Below, piece by piece: positions 9,348 to 18,572 of a DNA stretch of 64,000 nucleotides (positions within the stretch are counted from its first letter, which is position 1; the number at the start of each line of letters is the position of its first letter). The notes under the pieces are model-generated. The model did no database searches. It was not told the origin of the DNA and saw nothing but the letters and a program-made list of their open reading frames with translations. Source of the DNA: Fuerstiella sp. (GTDB lineage: Bacteria > Planctomycetota > Planctomycetia > Planctomycetales > Planctomycetaceae); contig JAKVAZ010000008.1 in NCBI GenBank assembly GCA_022447225.1, positions 1-64,000 of the forward strand, given 5' to 3'. Both the position numbers and the translations under genes were made by a program.

Positions 9348-10229
9348 CTATTCTCCTGCGGTGACAGCGTCCAGAAATCTGTAGACTTCCAGCGTAGCCG
9401 GGTCACCATGTTTCCCAAGATCATTGTTCAGACGGCTGTGATTGCTGTCTCGTTTGCCATACACGGCGGCCGGGATGCCGGCCTGCTTCAGTACGACTTC
9501 AAGATGCCGCGCCTGAGCTTTAGTGTCAGGATTACCGGCAAAGAACAGGATGAGGAACGGAGGGATGCCTTTGTTCTTTGCGACATGTGTCACAGCAGAA
9601 AAATCGACGTGTTTGTCCGGGTCGTTCCCAAACTTCTGGCGATGACCAAATGTGAACATCCTGCCGCCATAAAGAGTCTGCCGGTGCTCTGCCGTCATGA
9701 TGATTTTGGGAATATCGTACGTGTCACCATCGACCGGCAGGCAACCTTTAAGGACATCAAAAGAAACGCCTTCTTCCCCCAGGAAACGATTATCGATACA
9801 GATCAATGCCGCGAGTTGAGCGCCGGCGGAATGTCCACCGACAAAAATTCGCCCTGGATCACCGCCATATTCAGCGATGTTCCTGTGCACCCAGCCAAGC
9901 GATTTTGCGACGTCGCGGATCAGCACACCCATGTCGACGTCGGGCAACAGCCGGTAGTTCGTTGATACGAAGACAAATCCCCGCTCGGTCAGTACCCTGG
10001 GCTTTAGGGCAACGTCGCTCTTGTCGCCAACCTGCCATCCACCACCGTGGATCCAGAACATGACCGGAAGGCTCCCTCCGATTGTTTCTTCGGGCGTATA
10101 AATGTCGAGAACCTGTCGTTCGTGACCGTTTTCAACGTAGGGAATGTCAGGCGTTAGATTCTGTGCACTGACGACACTGCAAAAGCACAGAGATAGAAGT
10201 GCAAAAGCGATGATGAGTTTACTGTTCAT
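9348..10229 (-). CDS. Secreted alpha/beta hydrolase (esterase/lipase, BD-FAE type)
   Basis: A 293-residue protein with a signal peptide ([18 protein letters not shown], cleavage near SAQ). It has an oxyanion-hole HGGGW motif (H61-W65), a nucleophile elbow GGHSAG (Ser134) and a late His in SNHSRLN (about residue 264), giving the catalytic set of the HGGXW-containing carboxylesterases. The similarity to BD-FAE/alpha-beta hydrolase fold-3 proteins suggests removal of acetyl or feruloyl groups from plant or algal polysaccharide; the substrate is inferred. The sequence after the signal peptide ([21 protein letters not shown]) is the common N-terminus of planctomycete secreted esterases. It is on the same strand as the MFS gene upstream, with 120 bases between them. 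Confidence 0.9.
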   Translation of the reverse strand: MNSKLIIAFALLSLCFCSVVSAQNLTPDIPYVENGHERQVLDIYTPEETIGGSLPVMFWIHGGGWQVGDKSDVALKPRVLTERGFVFVSTNYRLLPDVDMGVLIRDVAKSLGWVHRNIAEYGGDPGRIFVGGHSAGAQLAALICIDNRFLGEEGVSFDVLKGCLPVDGDTYDIPKIIMTAEHRQTLYGGRMFTFGHRQKFGNDPDKHVDFSAVTHVAKNKGIPPFLILFFAGNPDTKAQARHLEVVLKQAGIPAAVYGKRDSNHSRLNNDLGKHGDPATLEVYRFLDAVTAGE

Positions 10230-10349
10230 GGTGAAGACTCAATGAGTATAAAAACTGATCCGGATGCTTTACCTGACGATGGCAATCCAGTTGAGCGACA
10301 CCACGGGTGTCGTCTGGCCATCACCGGTTCGCTGACAGCGTCCCCGGAT

Positions 10350-11666
10350 TCACTCTTTCGATTGTTCAGCTTCCGCGTTTTCCGGTTTCCCCAGCCCTGT
10401 GAAAAAGGCAATGATGCCGAAGGCAATGAAACCGGCTGCGGCAAAGGAAAGTGCGACACGGTAATCCCCAGTCTGATCTGCTACTCGCCCGGTCATCTTC
10501 AGCATGGCATATTTGGCCACTTCGGCAACCAGGTAGGCTGCCGCGAGAACCGTTCCGAGACTGGCCATCGAACGCGATGACAACTCACTGACCAGCGTTG
10601 GAAACTCTGCTGCAAAACAAAAACACGCCATTGTATACAGTACGGGAACATACAAAGCGCTGCCCGACCAGATCGACACGATCACAATGACTCCACCAAT
10701 CGGACCGGACAGACACAAAATGGCTCGTTGTGCGACACGCTCGGGCAGCACCGACAACAAACTACGAGTGAACAGGTACGCCAACCCGTGTCCGGCGACC
10801 GCCAAAGCAGGTTCAATCGGCAGATCATGAAAATGATTCTTCATAAACATCGGCAAAAAAATGTAGACCGTGTTGTCAGCTGACGCATGAAGACAAATCA
10901 GCACGATGACCAGTATTGATCGAGTGTTCAGCAGTCGGAACAGGCGGGTCCTTCGCGATGTCTGCTGCTGGTCCAGGTCTTGTTCTTCACTTTCAGTTGA
11001 TTCCTCTCCGGGATTTCTTTGCAGACTCATCAGTAGTCCGCCACCAACAAGCGCGCCACCGACAATCAAAAATGGAACCCCAAGCACCAGTCGGAAGGTC
11101 TCATCTCCGCCGCCTTCGGACCAGTGCAGCATTGCACCGGCGAACAGCGGCAACAGCACCGTCGGTGCGGCCACCGACACCAGTCTGATAGAAAAAATTC
11201 GCCGTTTGAATGCCGGGTACAGTGCAAACAGGAACGCCGGATGAGCGACACTGCTGACGCCGATGAACAGACCCAGCAAGGTCAATCCGGATTGGAACAT
11301 GATAATACTGCTACTCACACCGAGCAGCAGGAAGCCGACGCCAAAACCGACAAACCCCAACTCGGAGATCCGTCGCACGCCATACCAGGAAATCAATGGT
11401 CCGACCATCAGCAGCGCCAGGATGCGTCCCAGACTCTGCATGCCCATCAGAGACCCGAATTCCTCGGCTGACAGCGAAAATAATTCGGTGATCCGTGGAC
11501 CAAATACCGGAAACACAGAGGTATACGCAGTGAAACTGCTCAGAAAAATCAGCGTGGCGGCCAGATTCCGACGTTCGGCACCGGGGGCATCTGTATTGTG
11601 TTCCTGAAGTTCGTCAGTGTGAGCGTGCGGATTGGATTTCTTTGGTAAACTCACCGCGAAGGTCAT
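10350..11666 (-). CDS. MFS transporter
   Basis: A protein of about 438 residues with a hydrophilic N-terminus and twelve predicted membrane segments in two halves, separated by a charged cytoplasmic loop (Glu/Asp/Gln-rich, GEESTESEEQDLDQQ). It contains typical MFS helices (LIFLSSFTAYTSVFPVFGPRI, helix 1) and a loop with GSLMGMQSLGRILAL in helix 2. The substrate cannot be told. The frame can begin at a GTG at 11696, but a TGA sits directly upstream of it; the ATG at 11666 has AAGG immediately before it with almost no spacing, so neither start is well supported. The product is an inner-membrane carrier and may export or import a small solute for the neighbouring secreted enzymes. Confidence 0.85.
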   Translation of the reverse strand: MTFAVSLPKKSNPHAHTDELQEHNTDAPGAERRNLAATLIFLSSFTAYTSVFPVFGPRITELFSLSAEEFGSLMGMQSLGRILALLMVGPLISWYGVRRISELGFVGFGVGFLLLGVSSSIIMFQSGLTLLGLFIGVSSVAHPAFLFALYPAFKRRIFSIRLVSVAAPTVLLPLFAGAMLHWSEGGGDETFRLVLGVPFLIVGGALVGGGLLMSLQRNPGEESTESEEQDLDQQQTSRRTRLFRLLNTRSILVIVLICLHASADNTVYIFLPMFMKNHFHDLPIEPALAVAGHGLAYLFTRSLLSVLPERVAQRAILCLSGPIGGVIVIVSIWSGSALYVPVLYTMACFCFAAEFPTLVSELSSRSMASLGTVLAAAYLVAEVAKYAMLKMTGRVADQTGDYRVALSFAAAGFIAFGIIAFFTGLGKPENAEAEQSKE

Positions 11667-11858
11667 CCTTAATCTGTCGTTCTGGCCTGTCGTCACTCAC
11701 CATTCGGTGTTTGCCTGGAACGCGACTGAATTCTCCACGAGTATATCAAACGTGAGGGTTTGGTGAGGTGTCACTGATCGGTTCCCCTGGGATCAGTAAA
11801 CAGACGATGCCCCACTGAGTTCACTATCAAACGTCCCGACTTTGATCTGGAAAATGGT

Positions 11859-12875
11859 GTGATCGAGCGAATTGATCGGAAGCGACTGGCTGCGGCCAGG
11901 GCCATCATTGACTACGTGGTCCCTCGAGTGTCCGCAGAGGGGTTGTTTCACCCGGAAGACTCACTGTGGGCCGAAAGCGGTGTTTACCGATCTCAGCATG
12001 CGGGCACACTGGCTGTTGCCGGGCAGCTGCTGGATGACGATCGCTGCATTGAGGCAGCCCGGCGTATGCTGTATCGGACGATTGACGTCCGAATTCACAA
12101 ACTCTGGAGCACAGACTGGTGGTGGGATCACCCGGTGTCAGAAACCGTCGCGGCTGACTGGAAAAACTGGCAGGAACAGAACCGTGTTGTTGAGGAAGGT
12201 TATGCTTCTCCTACCAACCTGTTCAATCTGGGGCTTTACTATCGCATCACGGGTGACGACTACGTCGTTGAACCATCGCGCGAGAGCATGGCCGCCATGT
12301 TCGCTCGCTGGGACTACACTCAGGACAACTGGCATCACATGACACCTGAATTCGCCGGTCTCGCAGTCTGGGCGTGGGAAGAAACGTTTCCCCAGTTCGC
12401 CTCAAAAAAGGATCCCATCGTTCGCCGCGTCATCGACAGGTTTGTCAAAGATGCCACAAACGATTTCCCATTTGTTCTGGCGGTGCGAATGACTCTGTTG
12501 CTTGCGGTCACCGGGACCCGGTACCTCCAATCGGTGCTCAAGCCGGGTATTGACGCTCTGCTCGCGGCATCTGCCCGGCGATACGAACAACGGCCGGACG
12601 ACTTTCGGCATAGTGCTGTCACATCCGATCACATCAATATCCGCGCCAACATGGCCGTGGCCATCATGATGAAGCATTATGACCTTGCAGCAGGCGAACA
12701 GGTCTACACAGGCACTCCGCTGTATGCGTCACTCAGTGACTGGATCGACCTCATGAGAGCACCCGGTGGCAGCTATTATGAATGTCAGGACATCGTCACC
12801 GGTCGGAAGTACGGTCAGGGATCCCCGGCGCACTACATTCCGCTGTGGTGGATCCTGGCGGCGCGCCTGCCGTGA
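11859..12875 (+). CDS. Hypothetical alpha-helical (alpha/alpha-barrel-like) protein
   Basis: A 338-residue protein with no signal peptide or membrane segment. It is rich in Trp, Tyr and His, with helical repeats (RAIIDYVVPRV, QHAGTLAVAGQLL, PTNLFNLGLYYRITGD, PEFAGLAVWAWEE, DHINIRANMAVAIMMKHYDLA). The pattern suggests an alpha/alpha toroid as in glycoside hydrolases or epimerases, but no family was recognised. The start used is a GTG at 11859; the frame is open back to 11778 without ATG, GTG or TTG, and the upstream translation TEFTIKRPDFDLENG looks protein-like, so the true start may be a rarer codon. It converges on the metallo-beta-lactamase-fold gene with 27 bases between the stop codons. 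Confidence 0.7.
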   Translation: MIERIDRKRLAAARAIIDYVVPRVSAEGLFHPEDSLWAESGVYRSQHAGTLAVAGQLLDDDRCIEAARRMLYRTIDVRIHKLWSTDWWWDHPVSETVAADWKNWQEQNRVVEEGYASPTNLFNLGLYYRITGDDYVVEPSRESMAAMFARWDYTQDNWHHMTPEFAGLAVWAWEETFPQFASKKDPIVRRVIDRFVKDATNDFPFVLAVRMTLLLAVTGTRYLQSVLKPGIDALLAASARRYEQRPDDFRHSAVTSDHINIRANMAVAIMMKHYDLAAGEQVYTGTPLYASLSDWIDLMRAPGGSYYECQDIVTGRKYGQGSPAHYIPLWWILAARLP

Positions 12876-12902
12876 AATTCGTGGGCTGTCACCGACGATG
12901 CA

Positions 12903-14699
12903 CTACCACCACGCAATGGCTTCCGCCAGTTCACCAAGTGTATTCCCCTGCCAGGTCACATCAGCCAGTACAGGTAATGAGTGAGTGCTAAACACCTGCG
13001 GAAATGCGGCGGTGACCTGACACGAAGCTGTACTGCCACCGGCAACCTCAATGACTGTTGCTACGGGAGTGAGTTCCACTCCCGCCACAGAACGAAACTT
13101 AAGTTCGCAGGTCCTGGTGTCCGGCTCATGATTAGTGATCCGAACAGTAAACTCGACGGTGTCTCCCGGTCGAATTCGGACTTTGTAGGGGTAGAATTCC
13201 ACCCAGCCAGGGTCCATGCCTAAATTCGGATGAGACTGATCAATGATTTGCGTAAACAGATCCTGCCAGCGATTCATCCAGACCTGCCAGCGTTCGGTCT
13301 GCCTCCGGTCGTGATTGACGGCCCCGCCGTGGCCGGTCAGCAGCATGTCAGGGTCTGCCTCGAGAATCTGTCGCGGCATGTCTGCGTAGCTGGTCACCGG
13401 TGTCCGGTTCTTTGGAATAAACGAATGGATGTGGTCTCGCTGCTCCTGAAAACACATCCCTGAGATATTGTCACCGACTACCAGAAATCTCATGTCATCA
13501 ACGTCAAAACGAATGAGCTGATGGTACAGAGTCTGCCCCGGATGCTGTTCAATAAAAAAATCCGTGCCACGCCAGTGGAACGCATCTCCCCGGCGGACCA
13601 CCCGGTCCACATTCAGACCTCGAGGATCCAGACAGGGCATATCGTATCGCTCAGGGTGTTCGAGGATATCTTTCACCTCCGGAGACGACACAACACCGGT
13701 ACCGTATCGATGTCGCAGAGCCGGATAACCCGCCAGATGATCATCGTGATAATGAGTTGGCAGGAACCATTCGACCGTGCGGATTCCCAGTTCGGGTTCC
13801 AGTGCTGGTGTCAGGTGATCGATAAAACGTGACGGGTTGGCCGAAATGGAGTCAGTGGAAACGTATCCGCAGTCAATAAAAACGGCGTGGCCGTCGTCGT
13901 CCTGAACAATGTAGGTGAACGCACCTGAGTTCGACACTTCGATGACATGGTCTGAGATGTGTCGAAACTGTGGCTGAAACCAGTCATAAGGTCGGGCGTA
14001 GAACAGTTCGTACAGTTCTTCAAGTGGCTGCTGAAGACTGGTGAATGCATCCTCAGTCGATTCAAACGGAGTGCCGTGTCCCGGCATAATCAGGTCCGAC
14101 TGAAGCGATGCCGCCGTTTTCAGACTCTCCAGATGATGCGTATGCCCTTTGAAATCCATGTACTTCCACTGACTCGAAAAATATTCATGAAGTTTGCCCG
14201 GAGCCGACATCAAATCACCACATGCAAGCACACGTTGATTGTCGCACGTGAAGAGGTATCCGACCGAACCAAATGTATGTCCCGGCAGCGGAACCACTTC
14301 AAACTCCAGATCCCGCCACATCACTGATTCGTAATCGAACGCGTACCGTTCCGTGATGACATCACTGAGTATGCCGAAGTTCGGATAGTAGCTTTCATAG
14401 TTGTGCCAGGTGTCGTAGGACGCCTTGAGCAGATCACTCTCCTCGTAGAACCTTCGTTCTGTGAAGGGAACAACGATCTCAGCGCCCTGGTCCTGCCACG
14501 CTGCTGCCGCGGCACACTGATCACGATGAAAATGGGTCAGCAGGACGCGTTCGACCGGAGGGACTCCGGCATCCTGCAGCTGTCTCGGCGATACGTGCGT
14601 TCCGCAGTCGATCAGTAGCGCCGCATCACCCTGAGTGACGACATACACGCTGCAGGTGTCCGGAATCCAGGCAAGACTGTCAGTAATTTTCTGCAACAT
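12903..14699 (-). CDS. Double metallo-beta-lactamase-fold hydrolase with C-terminal beta domain
   Basis: A 598-residue cytoplasmic-looking protein with two metallo-beta-lactamase (MBL) folds in tandem. The first has LLIDCGTH, then THFHRDQ (H56, H58, D60, Q61 in place of the usual His), VPLPGHTFGS and IMPGHGTP. The second, from about residue 265, has VFIDCGYV, the complete THYHDDH, QHPGQTLYH and LLTGHGGAV. The last about 90 residues (PYKVRIRPGDTVEFTVRITNHEPDTR) look like an immunoglobulin-like domain. The first site has Gln instead of the last His of HxHxDH and may bind only one metal. The substrate is unknown. The ATG at 14699 (MLQKITDSLAWIPD) is preferred to 14729, as MBL proteins usually begin this way. 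Confidence 0.85.
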   Translation of the reverse strand: MLQKITDSLAWIPDTCSVYVVTQGDAALLIDCGTHVSPRQLQDAGVPPVERVLLTHFHRDQCAAAAAWQDQGAEIVVPFTERRFYEESDLLKASYDTWHNYESYYPNFGILSDVITERYAFDYESVMWRDLEFEVVPLPGHTFGSVGYLFTCDNQRVLACGDLMSAPGKLHEYFSSQWKYMDFKGHTHHLESLKTAASLQSDLIMPGHGTPFESTEDAFTSLQQPLEELYELFYARPYDWFQPQFRHISDHVIEVSNSGAFTYIVQDDDGHAVFIDCGYVSTDSISANPSRFIDHLTPALEPELGIRTVEWFLPTHYHDDHLAGYPALRHRYGTGVVSSPEVKDILEHPERYDMPCLDPRGLNVDRVVRRGDAFHWRGTDFFIEQHPGQTLYHQLIRFDVDDMRFLVVGDNISGMCFQEQRDHIHSFIPKNRTPVTSYADMPRQILEADPDMLLTGHGGAVNHDRRQTERWQVWMNRWQDLFTQIIDQSHPNLGMDPGWVEFYPYKVRIRPGDTVEFTVRITNHEPDTRTCELKFRSVAGVELTPVATVIEVAGGSTASCQVTAAFPQVFSTHSLPVLADVTWQGNTLGELAEAIAWW

Positions 14700-15219
14700 A
14701 TTTTTCGATTCCCGCGACTTCCTGAACACTGTGATACTGACTCAGATTTTAACAACGCAACGCCTCAGACCACAGGCACTGTCGTCAGCCCGGGACAGAT
14801 GACAGTTATTGCAAATAGTAAAACGAAGATGAAAGTACCGCTGGAACACCGGTGCCCACTCAACACTCTCCGACAGCACAAACAGAAAATGTCGACCATA
14901 CACAACGTGCTGCAGGCGAAAACCACTGATCACAGGTGAAATTTTTCAGCAACATGATTAACAACCCGGAAGGTCAAGACCGGAACAACGGCAGGTTGCA
15001 GGTGTTGCCGCAGAAAAACCTGGATCAAATCCGGAAGCAGGTCGGTACAGGAATGTTGCAGATAGTCACCCGGACCATCGAGGAAGCAAATCCGGAATCA
15101 GGGGCAAAGAACTGCCCTGATGGATATCGATCCATAATGATTTTGATGAAGATAATCTGCGGTCAGAGAATGAGTCGTCCGGGACCAATTCACTGTTTCA
15201 TGATGGTTGCGGGAATAAC
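14700..15219. other. Intergenic region upstream of two divergent genes
   Basis: About 520 bases hold the divergent promoters for the MBL-fold gene (minus) and the CopZ-like gene (plus). A weak frame from a GTG at 14936 is listed separately. I see no clear -10/-35 pair. Confidence 0.4.
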
Positions 15220-15223
15220 ATGA
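14936..15223 (+). CDS. Doubtful small protein, overlapping the CopZ-like gene by ATGA
   Basis: A 95-residue frame from a GTG, ending in a TGA that overlaps the next gene's ATG (ATGA at 15220-15223), as in translationally coupled genes. The translation (for example LPQKNLDQIRKQVGTGMLQI) shows no recognisable domain, and its codon use is not clearly coding. It could be a genuine small leader gene or chance. Confidence 0.2.
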   Translation: MKFFSNMINNPEGQDRNNGRLQVLPQKNLDQIRKQVGTGMLQIVTRTIEEANPESGAKNCPDGYRSIMILMKIICGQRMSRPGPIHCFMMVAGIT

Positions 15224-15672
15224 ATAAAGCATTCGTTCGTGAACCGGAAATCGACAGCCGACCGCGCTGTCCACGATGTGGATCACTCGGGGATTCGGTC
15301 GAAAAAGCCACACTCGATCATCATGTGCAGCCCGATTCGCGACGACAAATCGATAACACCGCATGGTTTTGCACCTATGCGCGCTGCGACGTGGCCTATT
15401 TTGATCTGTTTGAACGATGTGTGACCGTCGATGAACTGCAGGCTCCCGTTTACCCGAAGGATATCGACGCACCGGTCTGTGCGTGCTTCGATTTTACGAT
15501 CGAAGACATCGACTCCGACGTTCAGGCAGGAACACCAACCCGGATCAGAGAGTTGCTCAAAAAATCCGAAACTCCCGATGCTCAATGCCATATCTGCGCA
15601 GCCAACGGTCAATGCTGCACGCGTGAAATCCAGCGTCTGTACATGAAGCAGACAGCAGAATCCGATCTCTAA
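15220..15672 (+). CDS. CopZ-type zinc / [2Fe-2S]-binding protein
   Basis: A 150-residue Cys-rich protein. The N-terminal CPRCGSLG (C17, C20) with WFC (C51) and RCDVAYF (C56) matches the zinc-binding N-domain of CopZ-type proteins (zf_CopZ). The second half carries CAC (C87, C89) and CHIC (C123, C126), consistent with a BFD-like [2Fe-2S] site. The Archaeoglobus CopZ has this two-domain layout followed by a heavy-metal-associated domain; here the protein ends after the [2Fe-2S] part. A role in metal handling or electron delivery is inferred. No copper ATPase is adjacent. The ATG at 15220 is the first in frame that yields the family N-terminus. Confidence 0.8.
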   Translation: MNKAFVREPEIDSRPRCPRCGSLGDSVEKATLDHHVQPDSRRQIDNTAWFCTYARCDVAYFDLFERCVTVDELQAPVYPKDIDAPVCACFDFTIEDIDSDVQAGTPTRIRELLKKSETPDAQCHICAANGQCCTREIQRLYMKQTAESDL

Positions 15673-16115
15673 GTAATCAGACTTTTGCAGTGGCTCTCGT
15701 GCAGAATGCTGCATTGCGTTTCGGCATCAGTTTCGAATCTGGCATCAACAGGAACAGAACCCCGCTGCGGGTCAAATGAAACCAGGAATCTGTTCGCAGC
15801 GAACACCGTAGCTACCAAGAGCCCGACAACTCGTTTGGCGACGGATTTCAGTGCTGAATCGGATGACGTTCCGGAGTCGCTGCCCCGTATGTTGTAACTT
15901 GCTGAGATTTCTGTCTGCAGAACCTCGACACCCTACGCACCACCGACAGAAACCTGAGTCGAATCACTTCGCTTTAGAACACAGCGATCGGTTATTCAAC
16001 TCCTGTGATCCCGAGTCTCTTCAATCGAACATATACCATGGCTTCCGGAAATTCTGACAGGTGCCTTGTGTCGGTGAGGTGATGGAGATCAAATGGGTGC
16101 TGTGTCGTTCACGAG
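15673..16115. other. Gap before methyltransferase, no gene seen
   Basis: About 440 bases with only short frames without domain similarity. A short palindrome GTTCGC-A-GCGAAC occurs near 15792-15804. It probably holds the promoter of the downstream methyltransferase. Confidence 0.4.
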
Positions 16116-16131
16116 TTGAGGAGAAATCCGG

Positions 16132-16176
16132 ATGTTCAAATGGAAGCGGCAGAGGGATGGGTATTTTCAGCAATGA
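16132..16176 (+). CDS. 14-codon upstream ORF overlapping the methyltransferase start
   Basis: ATG at 16132 sits about 9 bases after a strong GAGGAG (16117-16122) and encodes MFKWKRQRDGYFQQ before a TGA that overlaps the ATG at 16173 (ATGA). The best ribosome-binding site of the region therefore points to this frame, not to the methyltransferase frame. It is either a coupled leader peptide or the displaced N-terminus of the methyltransferase after a one-base frameshift. Confidence 0.35.
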   Translation: MFKWKRQRDGYFQQ

Positions 16177-16907
16177 ATGAATCAAATGTTAATTCACCCA
16201 CGTTTCTTTTCGACGAATTGCCGCTTCACTGGCAGATGACCCGATGTGAGAAACTCGCGTTCGCGTCCATTCTCGACGCGGCTGCACCTGAGATCGCAAT
16301 CGAAATAGGAACTTACAAAGGCGGCAGTCTCCAGCTGATCTCTCGTAAATCAAAGCAAGTGTACTCGCTCGATATTGCGTCGCTTGACGACACACTTGCC
16401 AAACACTTCGATAACGTGGAGTTTCGGACCGGGCCATCGCAGCAGTTACTGCCGGCACTTCTGCGTCAGATCCAGGAAGAGCGTCAACCGCTTGGTTTTG
16501 TCCTTATTGATGGTGATCATTCAACAGAGGGAGTACGCCAGGACATCAATGCGGTCCTGCAGTACGAACCAATTCGACCACTCTACATCGTTTTCCACGA
16601 CAGTTTTCATCCTCCGTGCCGCGAGGGCATCCTGTCTGCATCATGGCAGGATTGTCCATGGGTTCACTACGTCGAAGTCGATTTCATTCCCGGCGTGTAC
16701 CACTACGAGGCATTTGATACCGCCGAACCGCGTTCAATGTACGGCGGTCTCGCAGTTGCAGTGATGAAACCGACACGGAGAACCGGAGCACTGACAATTC
16801 ATCAGTCGCAGTCAGGGCTTTATAACACAGTCTTTCGCGATTCGAGACATTCCCCGTCGTCCTCGCTCCTGCATCGGGCAAAACGATGGCTGACACGAAC
16901 AGAATAG
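16173..16907 (+). CDS. Class I SAM-dependent methyltransferase
   Basis: A 244-residue protein when counted from the ATG at 16173 (the frame is open to a TTG at 16116). It has a glycine-rich SAM motif EIAIEIGTYKGGS, the acidic end of strand 2 (VYSLDIAS) and the signature FVLIDGDHSTEGVRQDI typical of the Methyltransf_24 / CmcI-like group that often acts in polysaccharide or secondary-metabolite pathways. The nearby glycosyltransferases suggest methylation of a surface sugar. The start is uncertain: the only good ribosome-binding site (GAGGAG at 16117) precedes an out-of-frame ATG, so coupling or a frameshift is likely. The C-terminal 40 residues are basic and Ser-rich, probably a disordered tail. 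Confidence 0.85.
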   Translation: MNESNVNSPTFLFDELPLHWQMTRCEKLAFASILDAAAPEIAIEIGTYKGGSLQLISRKSKQVYSLDIASLDDTLAKHFDNVEFRTGPSQQLLPALLRQIQEERQPLGFVLIDGDHSTEGVRQDINAVLQYEPIRPLYIVFHDSFHPPCREGILSASWQDCPWVHYVEVDFIPGVYHYEAFDTAEPRSMYGGLAVAVMKPTRRTGALTIHQSQSGLYNTVFRDSRHSPSSSLLHRAKRWLTRTE

Positions 16908-17330
16908 AGATTCGAAACGCACGGGCCGGTATGATTACGTAACAGAAGCGAAGTGTCTCTTGCCGGCGATCGCGACCTAAACCGGGCAGCGACACTGTTT
17001 CCTCTCATTCATGCCGCGGGACCCGGATGCTCCTGCGCGGGCCACGTAATCGTCCGTAAGAGGAACTCACTCAGCCTGCGTCATGGAATACTGCACGGGT
17101 TCTGCCGCGACGAATGCCGGACCGTTACTGAAACGCTGTTGCGTTACTCCCGGATTTCTTTCACAGGTTTCATAAGAGCTTCGAACCGGTGACAGGTCAG
17201 AATTGAGCCGGAGGTCATACTGCAGCGGATTCAGCAAACCGGACAGGATTTCATGGTGCTCTTCACCGGAAATTCCGGACGCCGGAATTCATGAATTGAC
17301 TCCCCGTCATACGGTGCCGGCAAGCTACCT
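16908..17330. other. Gap between converging genes
   Basis: No gene was recognised. The palindrome AATTCATGAATT lies at 17286-17297, near the 3' end of the minus-strand sulfotransferase-like gene. It could be part of a bidirectional terminator, but it lacks a T-tract. Confidence 0.35.
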
Positions 17331-18152
17331 TCAACGATTCACAATCCTGTTATATTTTTCGTGAAATCCGGCTATATCTTCATCTGAAAAAAAGTGGTGC
17401 ATGAGTTCCTCGTGCAGCTCCATTTTGCGATTGAACAACTCACCTGGAATTCGGACCTGTTCCTTAAACTGAGCGTAGATATCGGAGTACCACTTGTCTT
17501 CCGACACATTCAGCGGGGCAAAACGAAAGTATTCCAACTCGTCAGCATACAGATGATCACGAATCGTCGCAGGCCAGCTGCTGATCCTGTCGAACCGCAG
17601 GACCAGTAAACGAACACTTTGATTCTCGTAAAAACCGTACCCACGATTTCTGTCAAACTCTTCCTTCATGATGTCAATACCGCCCATCAGAGGCAGTTCA
17701 TGATGTGTTTGATATTCCTCGAACCCGTCAAATATCTCAAGAAATCTCTCTACAAATCGCTGGACAGGCAGATCAACCAGCAATTCCTGTTTGAGTTCCA
17801 TGTGCGTTTCTATGTTTTGAAAAAACGATGAGATTGCCCGAAACACGGGCTCTCTTATTGAAGTGAGGACGAATGGAGGTCTGCCAAATTCGATCCTGCT
17901 GTTCTCGAGAACTTCCTGGATACTTAGAGTTTGAATTTTCGGATGAATTTCTTGGAAATATCCATTTGTGTGGGAGTGCATCACGTGTTTTGTGAATGAG
18001 TTCTCAAGCGTAGCACTGCCTGTCTTACCGGATGACAGCACAAAAAAACGGATATCGTCCAGCTTGTGGCGCTGAATCTCTCGACGTACTCCTCCCGACA
18101 GCCGTTTCACACGCTTCTGACTGGGACGGTTTTTCTCTGCTGAAAACCACAT
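17331..18152 (-). CDS. NKWYS-type capsular polysaccharide / sulfotransferase-like protein
   Basis: A 273-residue cytoplasmic protein. The N-terminal FFVLSSGKTGSATLENSF (residues about 36-53) resembles the PAPS 5'-phosphosulfate loop. The block LTSIREPVFRAISSFFQN (residues about 96-113) matches the 3'-phosphate motif of sulfotransferases. The motif SEDKWYSDIY (about residue 217-226) is the hallmark of the putative capsular polysaccharide synthesis family PF10364, named after NKWYS. Sulfation of a surface polysaccharide is the likely role; it has not been proven for the family. The ATG at 18152 has no strong Shine-Dalgarno sequence. The gene lies within a row of glycosyltransferases and methyltransferases. 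Confidence 0.8.
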   Translation of the reverse strand: MWFSAEKNRPSQKRVKRLSGGVRREIQRHKLDDIRFFVLSSGKTGSATLENSFTKHVMHSHTNGYFQEIHPKIQTLSIQEVLENSRIEFGRPPFVLTSIREPVFRAISSFFQNIETHMELKQELLVDLPVQRFVERFLEIFDGFEEYQTHHELPLMGGIDIMKEEFDRNRGYGFYENQSVRLLVLRFDRISSWPATIRDHLYADELEYFRFAPLNVSEDKWYSDIYAQFKEQVRIPGELFNRKMELHEELMHHFFSDEDIAGFHEKYNRIVNR

Positions 18153-18572
18153 GCGGATCTGCTTGAGAATGGCACTGCTCCAGATTTGTGTACCGTGGTT
18201 GAAGTCAGACGGACCGTTGTGAAATACGTCACATTTTCCAGTGGTAGTGGCCCGTAGTTTTCCACCTTTATGCCGGGCTCAGTCGTAACTTTCAAGTCGG
18301 ACAGGCAGAGGTGATGGTGAATGGTCCTTGGCTCGGTCTTTCAGACCCGCGCTGAGGCCATACGTACTGCGCAGTACTTTCGGTGACAGGTTGCTTTACT
18401 GATCTTCAAAATCTGAAGTACGGTTACAAAATCTTTCCCGGCATTCAACATTTGGTCTGCATCGTGATGATCTGTTGCAAACTGTTTCGAGTAGTGTCAG
18501 GCCCTGCGTGGTGTGATTCTAACTGAACCCTCCGGTGGAAATTCCAGGACTTGTGTCCGGACACGCCTTAGA
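18153..18572. other. Intergenic region, no gene seen
   Basis: 420 bases between two minus-strand genes. Only short frames were seen, with no recognisable RNA or repeat. Confidence 0.35.

Noticed and set aside
9408-9965. 185-codon plus-strand frame
   Set aside because: It is antisense to the esterase gene, which has a signal peptide and complete catalytic motifs.
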